Shown: in pieces, positions 37,178 through 45,517 of the stretch
Position numbering within the stretch: the first letter of the stretch is position 1
Layout: the number at the start of each line of letters is the position of its first letter
Source: Burkholderia multivorans ATCC BAA-247
GTDB taxonomy: Bacteria; Pseudomonadota; Gammaproteobacteria; Burkholderiales; Burkholderiaceae
Length of the DNA: 64,000 nt
NCBI RefSeq assembly: GCF_000959525.1
Contig: NZ_CP009832.1
Coordinates: 1,550,001-1,614,000, forward strand
Reading direction: 5' to 3'
The notes under the pieces: generated by a model
Databases searched by the model: none
The model's input: the letters and a program-made list of their open reading frames with translations, nothing else
Told to the model about the DNA's origin: nothing
Made by a program: the position numbers and the translations under genes

Positions 37178-38425
37178 ATGTCCCGTTCCGATGCGTCGTC
37201 CGCCGCCGTCCACCCGCATGCGTCGCGTGACGCCGATCGCCGTGCGCGCGCGGCGGCGCTCGCCTGCATGGTCGGACTCGCGGTCGCGCTCGGCGTCGGC
37301 CGGTTCGCGTTCACGCCGCTGCTGCCGCTGATGCTCGCCGACGGCTCGCTCGGGCTCGAAGCCGGCAGCTGGCTCGCGTCGGCGAACTATGCGGGGTATT
37401 TCGTCGGCGCGGTCAGCTGCGCGGCGCTGCGCGTGCCGCCCGCGCGGATGGTGCGCGTCGGGCTCGCCGCCACGGTGCTGCTGACGGCCGCGATGGGCGT
37501 CGGTCATCTGCTGCCGGTCTGGCTCGCGGTGCGCTTCGTCGCCGGCGTCGTCAGCGCGTGGACGTTCGTGTTCGTGTCGCAGTGGGGGCTGCGGCGGCTC
37601 GCCGAGCTCCATGCGCCCGCGTGGAGCGGCGTCATCTATGCGGGGCCGGGCGCCGGCATCGTGCTGACCGGGCTGATCGGCAGCGCGCTCGCGGGCCATC
37701 GCGCGACGCTCGGCTGGCTCGGCTTCGCGGCGCTGTCGGCAGGGCTGTCCGCTGCGATCTGGCGCACTTTCGGCACCGCCTCGGCGGCCGCGCCGGCACC
37801 GGCCGCCGGCACGGCGGCGCACGCGGCGGCGGCGACGCCGGCCGCGGTCCACGACGCGCGCCGCGCGCGGGTCGACGCCGGCTGGCTGATCGTGCTGTAC
37901 GGGATGCCGGGCTTCGGCTACATCATCACGGCGACGTTTCTGCCCGTGATCGCGCGCGCTGCGCTGCCGGCCGGCTCGCCGTGGCCCGACCTGTTCTGGC
38001 CGATGTTCGGCGCGGCGCTGATCGTCGGCGCAATTGCGGCCGCGCGGCTGCCCGCGCACTGGGACAACCGGCTGCTGCTGGCCGGCGGCTGTGCGATGCA
38101 GGCGCTCGGGATCGCGGCCGGCATCGTATGGCCGAACACGGCCGGCTTCGCGATCGGCAGCGCGCTGCTCGGGTTGCCGTTCACCGCGATCACGCTGTTC
38201 GCGATGCGCGAGGCGCGGCGTCTGCACGGCGAGCGCGCGGCGGGGCTGATGGGCTATGCGACCGCCTCGTACGGAATCGGGCAGATTCTCGGCCCGCTCG
38301 TCGCGGCGCCGCTGACCGCGCGCTTCGGATCGTTCTCGCCCGCGCTGTGGGTCGCGGCGGCCGCGCTGCTCGCCGGCGCGGCCGGTTTCGCCGCGACCGC
38401 CGCCGCCGCGCGCGTGCGCCGCTGA
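37178..38425 (+). CDS. YbfB/YjiJ family MFS transporter
   Basis: A roughly 415-residue major facilitator of the YbfB/YjiJ group with about twelve hydrophobic segments. The first is preceded by a long polar N-terminus and contains GLAVALGVGRFAFTPLLPLML, the typical family start. Later blocks are YAGYFVGAVSCAALR, YAGPGAGIVLTGLIGSALA and GYATASYGIGQILGPLVAAPL. Members are putative exporters with unidentified substrates. ATG 37178 is taken, but in-frame ATGs at 37106 and 37124 cannot be excluded because no clear ribosome site is present. The LysR gene is its divergent neighbour. Confidence 0.85.
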   Translation: MSRSDASSAAVHPHASRDADRRARAAALACMVGLAVALGVGRFAFTPLLPLMLADGSLGLEAGSWLASANYAGYFVGAVSCAALRVPPARMVRVGLAATVLLTAAMGVGHLLPVWLAVRFVAGVVSAWTFVFVSQWGLRRLAELHAPAWSGVIYAGPGAGIVLTGLIGSALAGHRATLGWLGFAALSAGLSAAIWRTFGTASAAAPAPAAGTAAHAAAATPAAVHDARRARVDAGWLIVLYGMPGFGYIITATFLPVIARAALPAGSPWPDLFWPMFGAALIVGAIAAARLPAHWDNRLLLAGGCAMQALGIAAGIVWPNTAGFAIGSALLGLPFTAITLFAMREARRLHGERAAGLMGYATASYGIGQILGPLVAAPLTARFGSFSPALWVAAAALLAGAAGFAATAAAARVRR

Positions 38426-38523
38426 CGACGATGGGGCCGGATCGGCAGCGCGGCCGGCAAACTCGCTAGAATGAGGCCTTTCCCGTGCCGAGCGGCGCCG
38501 TGCGGCGCCGTCATGTCCTGCCG

Positions 38524-39060
38524 ATGACCACTGCCGACTACCGTTTCTGCCCGCGCTGCGCGAGCCCGCTGATCGAACGCGCCGATCCCGACCACGAGGG
38601 CGGCCGCCTGCGCCAGGCGTGTCCCGACGATGCATGCGGCTACGTGCACTGGAACAATCCGCTGCCGGTGGTTGCCGCGATCGTCGAGCTCGACGGCAAG
38701 ATCCTGCTCGCGCGCAACGCGGCCTGGCCGGAAGGGATGTTCGCGCTGATCACCGGCTTCCTCGAGCACGGCGAAACGCCCGAGGACGGCATCGCGCGCG
38801 AAGTGCGCGAGGAAACCGGGCTGAACGCCGAGCAGATCGCGCTGGTCGGCGTCTACGAATTCATCCGCAAGAACGAGCTGATCATCGCGTATCACGTGCG
38901 CGCGTCGGGCACCGTCACGCTGTCGCCGGAGCTGCTCGAATACCGGCTCGTCGATCCGCCGCTGCTGCGCCCGTGGCGCGCGGGCACCGGCTACGCGCTC
39001 GCCGACTGGATGCGTGCGCGCGGCCTCGATTTCCAGTTCGTCGACCGTCCCGGTCAATGA
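38524..39060 (+). CDS. Nudix hydrolase with N-terminal zinc ribbon
   Basis: A 178-residue NudC-like Nudix hydrolase. The N-terminus has a zinc ribbon with Cys9, Cys12, Cys33 and Cys38 (FCPRC ... CPDDAC), followed by the Nudix core [23 protein letters not shown] and a full Nudix box ([20 protein letters not shown] then TGLNAEQ). NudC-type enzymes cleave NAD(H) or remove NAD caps from RNA, but the SQPWPFPxS motif typical of true NudC is absent, so the substrate is open. The stop overlaps a possible start of the next gene (ATGA at 39057). Confidence 0.87.
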   Translation: MTTADYRFCPRCASPLIERADPDHEGGRLRQACPDDACGYVHWNNPLPVVAAIVELDGKILLARNAAWPEGMFALITGFLEHGETPEDGIAREVREETGLNAEQIALVGVYEFIRKNELIIAYHVRASGTVTLSPELLEYRLVDPPLLRPWRAGTGYALADWMRARGLDFQFVDRPGQ

Positions 39061-39110
39061 CCGCCGCGTACGCGGCCCCGTTCCCCGTCACCGTTCCGAT
39101 CGCCATCGCC

Positions 39111-39548
39111 ATGTCCGACAAGCCGCAGCCGCGTCCGCGCGACGCGTATCGCCATTTCCTGCCGATCACGACCCGCTGGATGGACAACGACGTCTACGGG
39201 CACGTGAACAACGTCGTCTACTACAGCTACTTCGACACGGTCGTCAACGCGTACCTGATCGGCGCGGGCGTGCTCGACGTCGAGCGCAGCCAGACGATCG
39301 GCCTCGTCGTCGAGACGCAGTGCAACTATTTCGCGCCGCTCGTGTTTCCGCAGGCCGTCGATGCGGGGCTGCGCGTCGCGAAGCTCGGCACGTCGAGCGT
39401 GCGCTACGAGATCGGGCTGTTCGCGGCCGGCGAGGCCGCGCCCGCCGCGCAGGGGCACTTCGTGCACGTCTACGTCGATCGCGGCACGCGCCGCCCGGTG
39501 CCGCTACCCGACGCGCTGCGCGCCGCGCTCGAGCCGCTCGCGGCCTGA
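39111..39548 (+). CDS. acyl-CoA thioesterase (hot-dog fold, YbgC-like)
   Basis: A small thioesterase of the 4-hydroxybenzoyl-CoA thioesterase/YbgC group. The active-site motif is clear: [23 protein letters not shown], with the catalytic Asp and the GHVNN turn, followed by [26 protein letters not shown] 39111 gives 145 residues and the usual N-terminus. ATG 39057, overlapping the Nudix stop, would add 18 residues ([18 protein letters not shown]) that look unconserved, though its ATGA overlap could couple translation. It hydrolyses acyl-CoA or acyl-ACP thioesters in the cytoplasm. The ABC transporter genes start 11 bases later. Confidence 0.87.
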   Translation: MSDKPQPRPRDAYRHFLPITTRWMDNDVYGHVNNVVYYSYFDTVVNAYLIGAGVLDVERSQTIGLVVETQCNYFAPLVFPQAVDAGLRVAKLGTSSVRYEIGLFAAGEAAPAAQGHFVHVYVDRGTRRPVPLPDALRAALEPLAA

Positions 39549-39559
39549 CGGGTCGCGCG

Positions 39560-40495
39560 GTGCACGCATTCGCGCTCCAGGCGTTCAACGGCCTCAGCTA
39601 CGGCTTGCTGCTGTTCATGCTGTCGGCCGGCCTCACGCTGATCTTCAGCGTGCAGGGCGTGCTCAACTTCGCCCATGCGAGCTTCTACATGCTCGGCGCA
39701 TACGTCGGCTACAGCATCGCGCTGCGTGCGGGCTTCTGGCCGGCGCTCGTGCTCGCGCCGCTCGCGGTCGGCGCGCTCGGCGCGGCATGCGAGCGCACGC
39801 TGCTGCGCCGCGTGCAGGCGCGCGGCCATACCGGCGAACTGCTGCTGACTTTCGGGCTGGCCTATCTGATCGGCGAGGTCGCCAAGCTCGCGTGGGGGCT
39901 CGCGCCGCTGCCCGCGCCGGTGCCCGCGTCGTTCGAGGGCGCACCCGTGACCGTGTTCGGGCTCGCGCTGCCGCGCTATCGGCTGTTCATGATGACGATG
40001 TCGGCGGCGATGCTGATCGCGCTCGGCGCGCTGCTGCGTACGTCGCGGCTCGGGCTCGTCGTGCGCGCGGCGCTCACGCATCGCGCGGCCGTCGAGGCGC
40101 TCGGCTACGACGTGCCGCGGCTGATGACGCTGCTGTTCGGCGCCGGCACCGCGCTTGCCGCGCTGGCCGGCGTGATCGGCGCGCCGCTTGCCGTGATCGA
40201 GCCCGCGCTCGCGGAGACGGTCGGCTCGGTCGTGTTCGCCGTCGTCGTGATCGGCGGGCTCGGCTCGCTCGGCGGCGCGTTCGTCGCGTCGCTCGCGGTC
40301 GGCTTCGCCCAGACGTTCGCCGCGTCGAGCGACGTCACGCTGCGCACGCTCGCGCAAGCGGCCGGCATTGCGCTGCCGGACGGCGTCGCGGCCGTATCGA
40401 TCGCGCAGCTGGCGCCGCTGGTGCCGTACCTGCTGCTCGTCGCGGTGCTGGTCGCGCGGCCGCGCGGATTGTTCGGCGAGCGTGCCGATGCGTAG
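39560..40495 (+). CDS. branched-chain amino acid-type ABC permease (LivH family)
   Basis: A 311-residue LivH-type inner-membrane permease with about eight helices. Typical blocks are ALQAFNGLSYGLLLFMLSAGLTLIFSVQGVLNFAHASFYMLGAY at the N-terminus and VGSVVFAVVVIGGLGSLGGAFVASL near the C-terminus. The start is GTG 39560, directly before a conserved N-terminal helix; no ATG lies upstream in frame without entering the thioesterase gene. It overlaps the LivM-type gene by 8 bases. The substrate may be an amino acid, amide or aromatic acid, since this family is diverse. Confidence 0.88.
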   Translation: MHAFALQAFNGLSYGLLLFMLSAGLTLIFSVQGVLNFAHASFYMLGAYVGYSIALRAGFWPALVLAPLAVGALGAACERTLLRRVQARGHTGELLLTFGLAYLIGEVAKLAWGLAPLPAPVPASFEGAPVTVFGLALPRYRLFMMTMSAAMLIALGALLRTSRLGLVVRAALTHRAAVEALGYDVPRLMTLLFGAGTALAALAGVIGAPLAVIEPALAETVGSVVFAVVVIGGLGSLGGAFVASLAVGFAQTFAASSDVTLRTLAQAAGIALPDGVAAVSIAQLAPLVPYLLLVAVLVARPRGLFGERADA

Positions 40496-41708
40496 CGGCG
40501 GCACGTTCGCGGCGTTCGTGCGCTGGGTGCTGTTCGCAGGCTGCCTCGTGCTGCCCGCGTGGCTGTGGCCGCAGGGCGCCGTGCTCGGCTACCTCGCGCA
40601 GACGGCATCGCTCGTCGTGCTCGCACTGTCGTACAACCTGCAGCTCGGCACGACCGGGCTGCTGTCGTTCGGCCATGCCGCGTTTGCGGGGCTCGGCGCG
40701 TTCGCGGCCGCGCACTGGTTCAACCGCTTCGGCGGCCCGCTGCCGCTGCTGCCGCTCGTCGGCGGCGCGGCCGGCGCAGGCTTCGGCTTCGTCGCCGGGC
40801 TGCTCGCGACGCGTCGCGCGGGCACCGCGTTCGCGATGATCACGCTCGGCCTCGGCGAGTGCGTGGCAGCGGCCGCGTGGAGCGTGCCGGCATGGTTCGG
40901 CGGGATCGGCGGCGTGCCGATCGATCGCGCGAGCGGCACACCGTGGGGCGGCTGGCAATTCGGCGCACCGGCGCAGGCGTATGCGGTGATTGCCGCATGG
41001 TGCATCGCCTCCGCGCTTGCGATGCGCGCGCTGACACGCACGCCGCTTGCGCGGCTCGCGAACGCGGTGCGCGACAACCCGGCGCGCGTCGCGGCGCTCG
41101 GCACCGATCCGCGCCGCGTGCGGCTCGCGATGGTCACGTGCGCCTCGTTCTTCGCCGGCATTGCCGGCACGCTGACGCTGATCGACGTCGAGATCGCGAC
41201 GCCCGACAGCGTATCGATGGCGCGTTCCGCCAGCGTGCTGATTGCTGCCGTGATCGGCGGCAGCGGCGCGTTCTTCGGGCCCGCGGCCGGCGCGGCGGTG
41301 CTGACCGCGCTGAGCGTCGTCGTTGCGGGCATGTCGCGCGCGTGGGCGCTCTACCTCGGCGTGCTGTTCGTCGCGGTCGTCGTTGCCGCGCCGCGCGGGC
41401 TCGCGGGGCTCGTCGACGCGCTCGCGCACGCGCTGCGTCGCGGCGCATCGGCGAGCGAGCGCTGGCGGCTGCTGTGCGCGTTCGGCGCGTGCGTGTTCTG
41501 GGGCATCGCGCTCGTCGCCGCGGCCGAACTCGGCTATGCGTGGCGCTTCGCGCAGGACGACGGCCCGGGCGCCGCGTTCGGCGCATGGCGGATCGACGCC
41601 GATACGCCGGTCGGCTGGGCCGTTGCCGCTTCGGCGGCCGCCATCGGCATGCTGCTGTGGGGCTGGCGCGCGCGCTTCGCGCGTGCCGACGCGGAGCGGC
41701 GGCGATGA
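40488..41708 (+). CDS. branched-chain amino acid-type ABC permease (LivM family) with C-terminal extension
   Basis: A 406-residue LivM-type permease. The conserved core (LALSYNLQLGTTGLLSFGHAAFAGLGAF; GGSGAFFGPAAGAAVLTAL; ALYLGVLFVAVVVAAPRGLAG) ends near residue 318, where LivM proteins normally stop. A further 88 residues contain two extra predicted transmembrane helices (about 328-348 and 378-396) separated by a polar loop (WRFAQDDGPGAAFGAWRIDADT). The extension is in frame with unchanged codon use. It overlaps LivH by 8 bases and the ATPase gene by 4 bases (ATGA). Confidence 0.88.
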   Translation: MRSGGTFAAFVRWVLFAGCLVLPAWLWPQGAVLGYLAQTASLVVLALSYNLQLGTTGLLSFGHAAFAGLGAFAAAHWFNRFGGPLPLLPLVGGAAGAGFGFVAGLLATRRAGTAFAMITLGLGECVAAAAWSVPAWFGGIGGVPIDRASGTPWGGWQFGAPAQAYAVIAAWCIASALAMRALTRTPLARLANAVRDNPARVAALGTDPRRVRLAMVTCASFFAGIAGTLTLIDVEIATPDSVSMARSASVLIAAVIGGSGAFFGPAAGAAVLTALSVVVAGMSRAWALYLGVLFVAVVVAAPRGLAGLVDALAHALRRGASASERWRLLCAFGACVFWGIALVAAAELGYAWRFAQDDGPGAAFGAWRIDADTPVGWAVAASAAAIGMLLWGWRARFARADAERRR

Positions 41709-42457
41709 GCGGCACCGCAGTCGCGCTGCGCGGGATCGTGCTGCGCTTCGGCGCGCGGACGGTGCTCGACGGCATCGACCTCGACGTCGCGGCCGGCGAG
41801 CGTCATGCATTGATCGGCCCGAACGGCGCCGGCAAGTCGACGCTGTTCAACGTCATCGGCGGCGCGCTGCGGCCGACGCGCGGGCGCGTGATGCTGCACG
41901 GCGTCGAGTTGCGCGGCCGCGGGCCCGTGATCGCGAGCCGGCTCGGCGTCGGCCGCAGTTTTCAGCAGACGAGCGCGTTCGCGCGCCTGAGCGTGTTCGA
42001 CAATCTGCGCTGCGCGGCGCTGCATGCGCCCGCCGAGCGGCGGCGCTGGTGGAACCGGCTGCGCGAATCGGCGTCGGTCGATCGCGCGGCGGCGCGCGTG
42101 ATGGAGGACGTCGGCCTCGAGGCACGGCGCGACACGCCGGCCGCCGACCTCGCCTACGCCGAGCAGCGCGCACTCGATCTCGGCATCGCGCTGGCGAGCG
42201 GCGCGCGCACGCTGCTGCTCGACGAGCCGACGGCCGGCATGAATCGCGACCAGGCCGCGCGCATGATCGCGCTGATCCGCGCGACCACGCTGGGGCGCAC
42301 GGTGTTGATGATCGAGCACGACATGGACGCGGTGTTCGGCTTCGCGGAACGCGTCACGGTGCTCGTGCGCGGTGCGATCGTCGCGACCGGCGCACCGGAT
42401 GCGATCCGCGCGGATGCGGCCGTGCGCGCCGCGTATCTCGGCGAGGGCACCCGATGA
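41705..42457 (+). CDS. ABC transporter ATPase (LivG family)
   Basis: A 250-residue cytosolic ATPase that powers the LivH/LivM-type permease. Walker A is intact (GPNGAGKST), the Q-loop region reads GRSFQQTSAFARLSVFDNLR, the signature is the LivG variant DLAYAEQRALDLG, Walker B is LLLDEPTAGMN and the switch His follows in MIEHDMDAVF. It starts in an ATGA overlap with the LivM-type gene and its stop overlaps the next ATPase start in the same way, so the four genes are translationally linked. Confidence 0.92.
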   Translation: MSGTAVALRGIVLRFGARTVLDGIDLDVAAGERHALIGPNGAGKSTLFNVIGGALRPTRGRVMLHGVELRGRGPVIASRLGVGRSFQQTSAFARLSVFDNLRCAALHAPAERRRWWNRLRESASVDRAAARVMEDVGLEARRDTPAADLAYAEQRALDLGIALASGARTLLLDEPTAGMNRDQAARMIALIRATTLGRTVLMIEHDMDAVFGFAERVTVLVRGAIVATGAPDAIRADAAVRAAYLGEGTR

Positions 42458-43158
42458 GCGCGCTGCTCGACGTTCGCGCGCTGCGCGCATGGTACGGACA
42501 TCAGCCGGTGCTCGACGGCATCGACCTCGCGCTCGCGCCGGGCGAGACGCTTGCGCTGCTCGGACGCAACGGCGCCGGCCGCTCGACGCTCGCGAAGGCC
42601 GTGATGGGACTCGTGCGCACGAGCGGCTCGGTGCGCGTCGCGGGCGTCGAATGCGTGGGCGCGCGCACCTTCGACATCGCGCGTCGCGGCGTCGCCTATG
42701 TTGCCGAAAGCCGCGACGTATTTCCGCTGCTCAGCGTGCGCGACAACCTGCTGCTCGGGCTGCGCGGCGTTGGCCGGGCGGCCGCGCGCGCGGAACTCGA
42801 CCGGCTGTTCGCGCGCTTTCCGCTGCTGGCTGCACGCGCCGACGTGAAGGCAGCGCGGTTGTCGGGCGGCGAACAACAGGTGCTCGCCCTCGTGCGTGCG
42901 CTCGCCGGCCGCCCGCGCGTGCTGATCGTCGACGAACCGGCCGAGGGGCTCGCGCCGCTTGCCGTCGACGAAGTGCGTGCGTGCCTCGCCGCGCTGCAGG
43001 CGGACGGCGTCGCGATCCTGCTGATCGAGCAGCGGCTGCAGCTTGCGCCGCGGCTTGCGCATCGCGTCGCGGTGATGGGGCGCGGCACGATCGTCTACGA
43101 CGGCGCGCTCGACGGCCTCGGCGACGACACCGTGCGCGCCTGGCTCGGCACCGGCTGA
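42454..43158 (+). CDS. ABC transporter ATPase (LivF family), Walker A Lys replaced by Arg
   Basis: The second ATPase of the importer, 234 residues. The Walker A loop reads GRNGAGRST: codon CGC at 42580 gives Arg43 where nearly all ABC ATPases have Lys. The remaining motifs look functional: signature LSGGEQQ, Walker B VLIVDEPAEGLAP and the switch segment LLIEQRLQLAPRLAHRV, where Gln-Arg replaces the usual His region as in other LivF proteins. No binding-protein gene accompanies the operon. The 157 bp after it hold only an upstream region for the SDR gene. Confidence 0.9.
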   Translation: MSALLDVRALRAWYGHQPVLDGIDLALAPGETLALLGRNGAGRSTLAKAVMGLVRTSGSVRVAGVECVGARTFDIARRGVAYVAESRDVFPLLSVRDNLLLGLRGVGRAAARAELDRLFARFPLLAARADVKAARLSGGEQQVLALVRALAGRPRVLIVDEPAEGLAPLAVDEVRACLAALQADGVAILLIEQRLQLAPRLAHRVAVMGRGTIVYDGALDGLGDDTVRAWLGTG

Positions 43159-43315
43159 GCGCCGGCCGATTGTTCGGCTGGCCGCGCCACACAATTCGCA
43201 GCGAGCCGCTTTATCGCCGCGGACCGAACCGCCAACATGCATGACAACGCCGGTTCGCCGCGCAGTCGGCAGCCGGTGCCCCTTCATCGTCAAATTTTCG
43301 AAAAGGTATCCGATC

Positions 43316-44062
43316 ATGAGCAAGCTGGCAGACAAGGTCGCGATCGTCACGGGCGCTTCGAAAGGCATCGGCGCGGCGATTGCAAAGGCGCTGGCCGCCG
43401 AAGGCGCGGCGGTCGTCGTCAACTACGCGAGCAGCAAGGCGGGCGCGGATGCGGTCGTGAGCGCGATCGTCGAAGCGGGCGGGCGCGCGATCGCGGTGGG
43501 CGGCGACGTGTCGAAGGCGGCCGACGCGCAGCGCATCGTCGACACGGCGATCGAGACGTACGGCCGTCTCGACGTACTCGTGAACAATTCCGGCATCTAC
43601 GAGTTCGCGCCGATCGAGGCGATTACCGAAGAGCACTACCGCAAGCAGTTCGATACGAACGTGTTCGGCCTGCTGCTGACGACGCAGGCGGCCGCCAGGC
43701 ATCTCGGCGAAGGCGCGAGCATCATCAACATCAGCTCGGCGATCACGAGCATGGTGCCGCCGGCGAGCGCCGTCTACAGCGGCACGAAGGGCGCGGTCGA
43801 CGCGATCACCGGTGTGCTCGCGAACGAACTCGCACCGCGCAAGATTCGCGTGAACGCGATCAACCCGGGATTGGTCGTGACCGAAGGCACGCATACGACG
43901 GGCATCATCGGTTCGGACCTCGAAAAGCAGGTGCTCGCCGAAACGCCGCTGGGCCGTCACGGCGCGCCGGACGACATCGCATCGGTCGCGGTGTTCCTTG
44001 CGTCGAACGACGCGCGCTGGCTGACTGGCGAGCATCTGGTCGCGAGCGGCGGGCTGCGCTGA
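43316..44062 (+). CDS. short-chain dehydrogenase/reductase
   Basis: A 248-residue classical SDR oxidoreductase. The NAD(P)-binding TGASKGIG motif is at residues 12-19, NNSG replaces the usual NNAG (VLVNNSGIYEF), and the catalytic Ser-Tyr-Lys set is seen in INISSAITS and YSGTKGAVD. The ending (DDIASVAVFLASNDARWLTGEHLVASGGLR) matches 3-oxoacyl-reductase or glucose-1-dehydrogenase-like members. AAAAGG lies 8 bases before ATG 43316, which is preferred over the in-frame ATG at 43241. The substrate is not evident. It converges with the UPF0303 gene. Confidence 0.9.
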   Translation: MSKLADKVAIVTGASKGIGAAIAKALAAEGAAVVVNYASSKAGADAVVSAIVEAGGRAIAVGGDVSKAADAQRIVDTAIETYGRLDVLVNNSGIYEFAPIEAITEEHYRKQFDTNVFGLLLTTQAAARHLGEGASIINISSAITSMVPPASAVYSGTKGAVDAITGVLANELAPRKIRVNAINPGLVVTEGTHTTGIIGSDLEKQVLAETPLGRHGAPDDIASVAVFLASNDARWLTGEHLVASGGLR

Positions 44063-44121
44063 GCGGCCGCGCGGCGCGCGCGCGAATGCAATCGTGCGCC
44101 GCTATGTGTCGCGACGCATCG

Positions 44122-44616
44122 TTACGCGCCGCTCGCGCGTGCGTGCGCACCGACGTGCCAGCGCAGGCTCTCGACGGCGAGCGCGTGATTGCGTTCGGCG
44201 TCGAGACCCGCGATCGCGAGCGCGCCGACGAGCCGCGCACCGGCGATCCGCAACGGCACGCCGCCGCCGTCGAGCGCATAGTCGTCGTCCGACAGCCCGA
44301 GCGACTGCAGCGACTGGCCGGTGCGCCGGAACGTCGCGCCGACGGCGCGCGAACTGAGCGCGAAGCGCAGCACCGTGTTTTGCCGGCGGCGGATCGCCTC
44401 GCAGTCCGCCGCGCCGCTGCCGTCGAGCGCGCAGTAGAACAGCGGCGCATGCGTGCCGACGATGCCGACCGCGATCGGCTGCCCGCGGCGCCGGGCGAGG
44501 TTGGTCGCGATTTCGCCGAGCCGGCGTGCGACGTCCGCGTTGAAGCACGGCAGCGTCACGTCGGCCGCGTCGTCGTCGAACGGCGCGGGTTCGCGGTGCG
44601 TAAACGGCATTCCCAT
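44122..44616 (-). CDS. UPF0303 / haem-degrading domain (GlcG/HbpS-like) protein
   Basis: A 164-residue member of the UPF0303 family, related to GlcG/HbpS (DUF336). Conserved features are RRGQPIAVGIVG, the middle helix with RRRQNTVLRFALSSRAVG, YALDGGGVPLRIAGARLVGALAIAGLDAERNHALAVESL. GGAGG lies about 6 bases before ATG 44616. Some relatives bind haem or corrinoids; the family's main role is not settled. It lies 53 bases downstream of iolB on the same strand and could be the last gene of the leftward iol operon. Confidence 0.84.
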   Translation of the reverse strand: MGMPFTHREPAPFDDDAADVTLPCFNADVARRLGEIATNLARRRGQPIAVGIVGTHAPLFYCALDGSGAADCEAIRRRQNTVLRFALSSRAVGATFRRTGQSLQSLGLSDDDYALDGGGVPLRIAGARLVGALAIAGLDAERNHALAVESLRWHVGAHARASGA

Positions 44617-44669
44617 CGCGGCCTCCGTAGCGGTGCGGTTGCGTGGCCGGCGCAGGCGCGGCGTCGCGC

Positions 44670-45488
44670 TCAGCGGGCCGGTGTCGCGTCGAGCATCCAT
44701 TCGTGTGCGGGATCGTTCTTGAACGCCCACGCACGGCTCGGTCCGGCCATCACGTTCAGGTAGTACAGGTTGTAGCCGTGCGGCGCGACGACCGGGTGAT
44801 AGCCGCGCGGCACCATCACGACGTCGTGGTTCTCGACCGCGCAGGCTTCGTCGAGGCTGCGGTCGTCCGTGTACACGCGCTGGAAAGCGAAGCCCTGCGG
44901 CGGATCGATGCGGTGGTAGTACGTTTCCTCGAGCGACGTCTCGTCCGGCGCCGCGTCGCGGTCGTGCTTGTGCGGCGGATAGCTGCTCGAATGGCTCGCT
45001 GGCGTGACGACCTCGACGACGAGCAGTCGATCCGCGGCCGGGTTGTCGCCCATCAGGATGTCGCAGACGTAGCGCGTATTGGTGCCCTGGCCGCGCACCG
45101 TGCGCCGCATCCGTTCGCCGTCGAGGCGCAGCACGCGCTTGTCGCCGCTCGCATACGGCGCCGTGCAGAGCGCGACTTCGGCATCGCGCGTCGCGACCAG
45201 CGTGACGGTCTTGCCGCCCGGCACGTAGAGCGCGTCGGGCGACACGGGTTCGAATACGCTGTCGCGCTTGCCGAGCGCGTCGTACGTGTCGTCGTCGACT
45301 TCGGCGCGCACGGTGCCGGTCAGCACGACGACGCAGAGTTCGCGCGTGCCGGTGTCGAGCGTTTCCGCGTCGCCGGCCTTCAGGCGTAGCGCGCGAAAGC
45401 CGACATGCTGCCAGCCCGCGGATTCGGGCGTGACGTTGCAGATTTCGCGGCCGGCGGCGGCCTTGATCAAGAGGGGTGAAATCGTCAT
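44670..45488 (-). CDS. iolB: 5-deoxy-glucuronate isomerase IolB
   Basis: IolB converts 5-deoxy-D-glucuronate to 2-deoxy-5-keto-D-gluconate, the fourth step of myo-inositol breakdown. The 272-residue cupin protein has the family's metal-site stretch SSSYPPHKHDRD...ETYYHRIDPPQGFAFQRVYTDD and NHDVVMVPRGYHPVVAPHGYNLYYLNVMAG. Length matches the family (about 270). ATG 45488 gives MTISPLLIKAAAG; longer frames upstream are read-through of iolE in another frame. It follows iolE after 29 bases and closes the core iolCDEB series. Confidence 0.95.
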   Translation of the reverse strand: MTISPLLIKAAAGREICNVTPESAGWQHVGFRALRLKAGDAETLDTGTRELCVVVLTGTVRAEVDDDTYDALGKRDSVFEPVSPDALYVPGGKTVTLVATRDAEVALCTAPYASGDKRVLRLDGERMRRTVRGQGTNTRYVCDILMGDNPAADRLLVVEVVTPASHSSSYPPHKHDRDAAPDETSLEETYYHRIDPPQGFAFQRVYTDDRSLDEACAVENHDVVMVPRGYHPVVAPHGYNLYYLNVMAGPSRAWAFKNDPAHEWMLDATPAR

Positions 45489-45517
45489 CGGATCGGGCTC
45501 CGCAATGAGGTGGCGGG

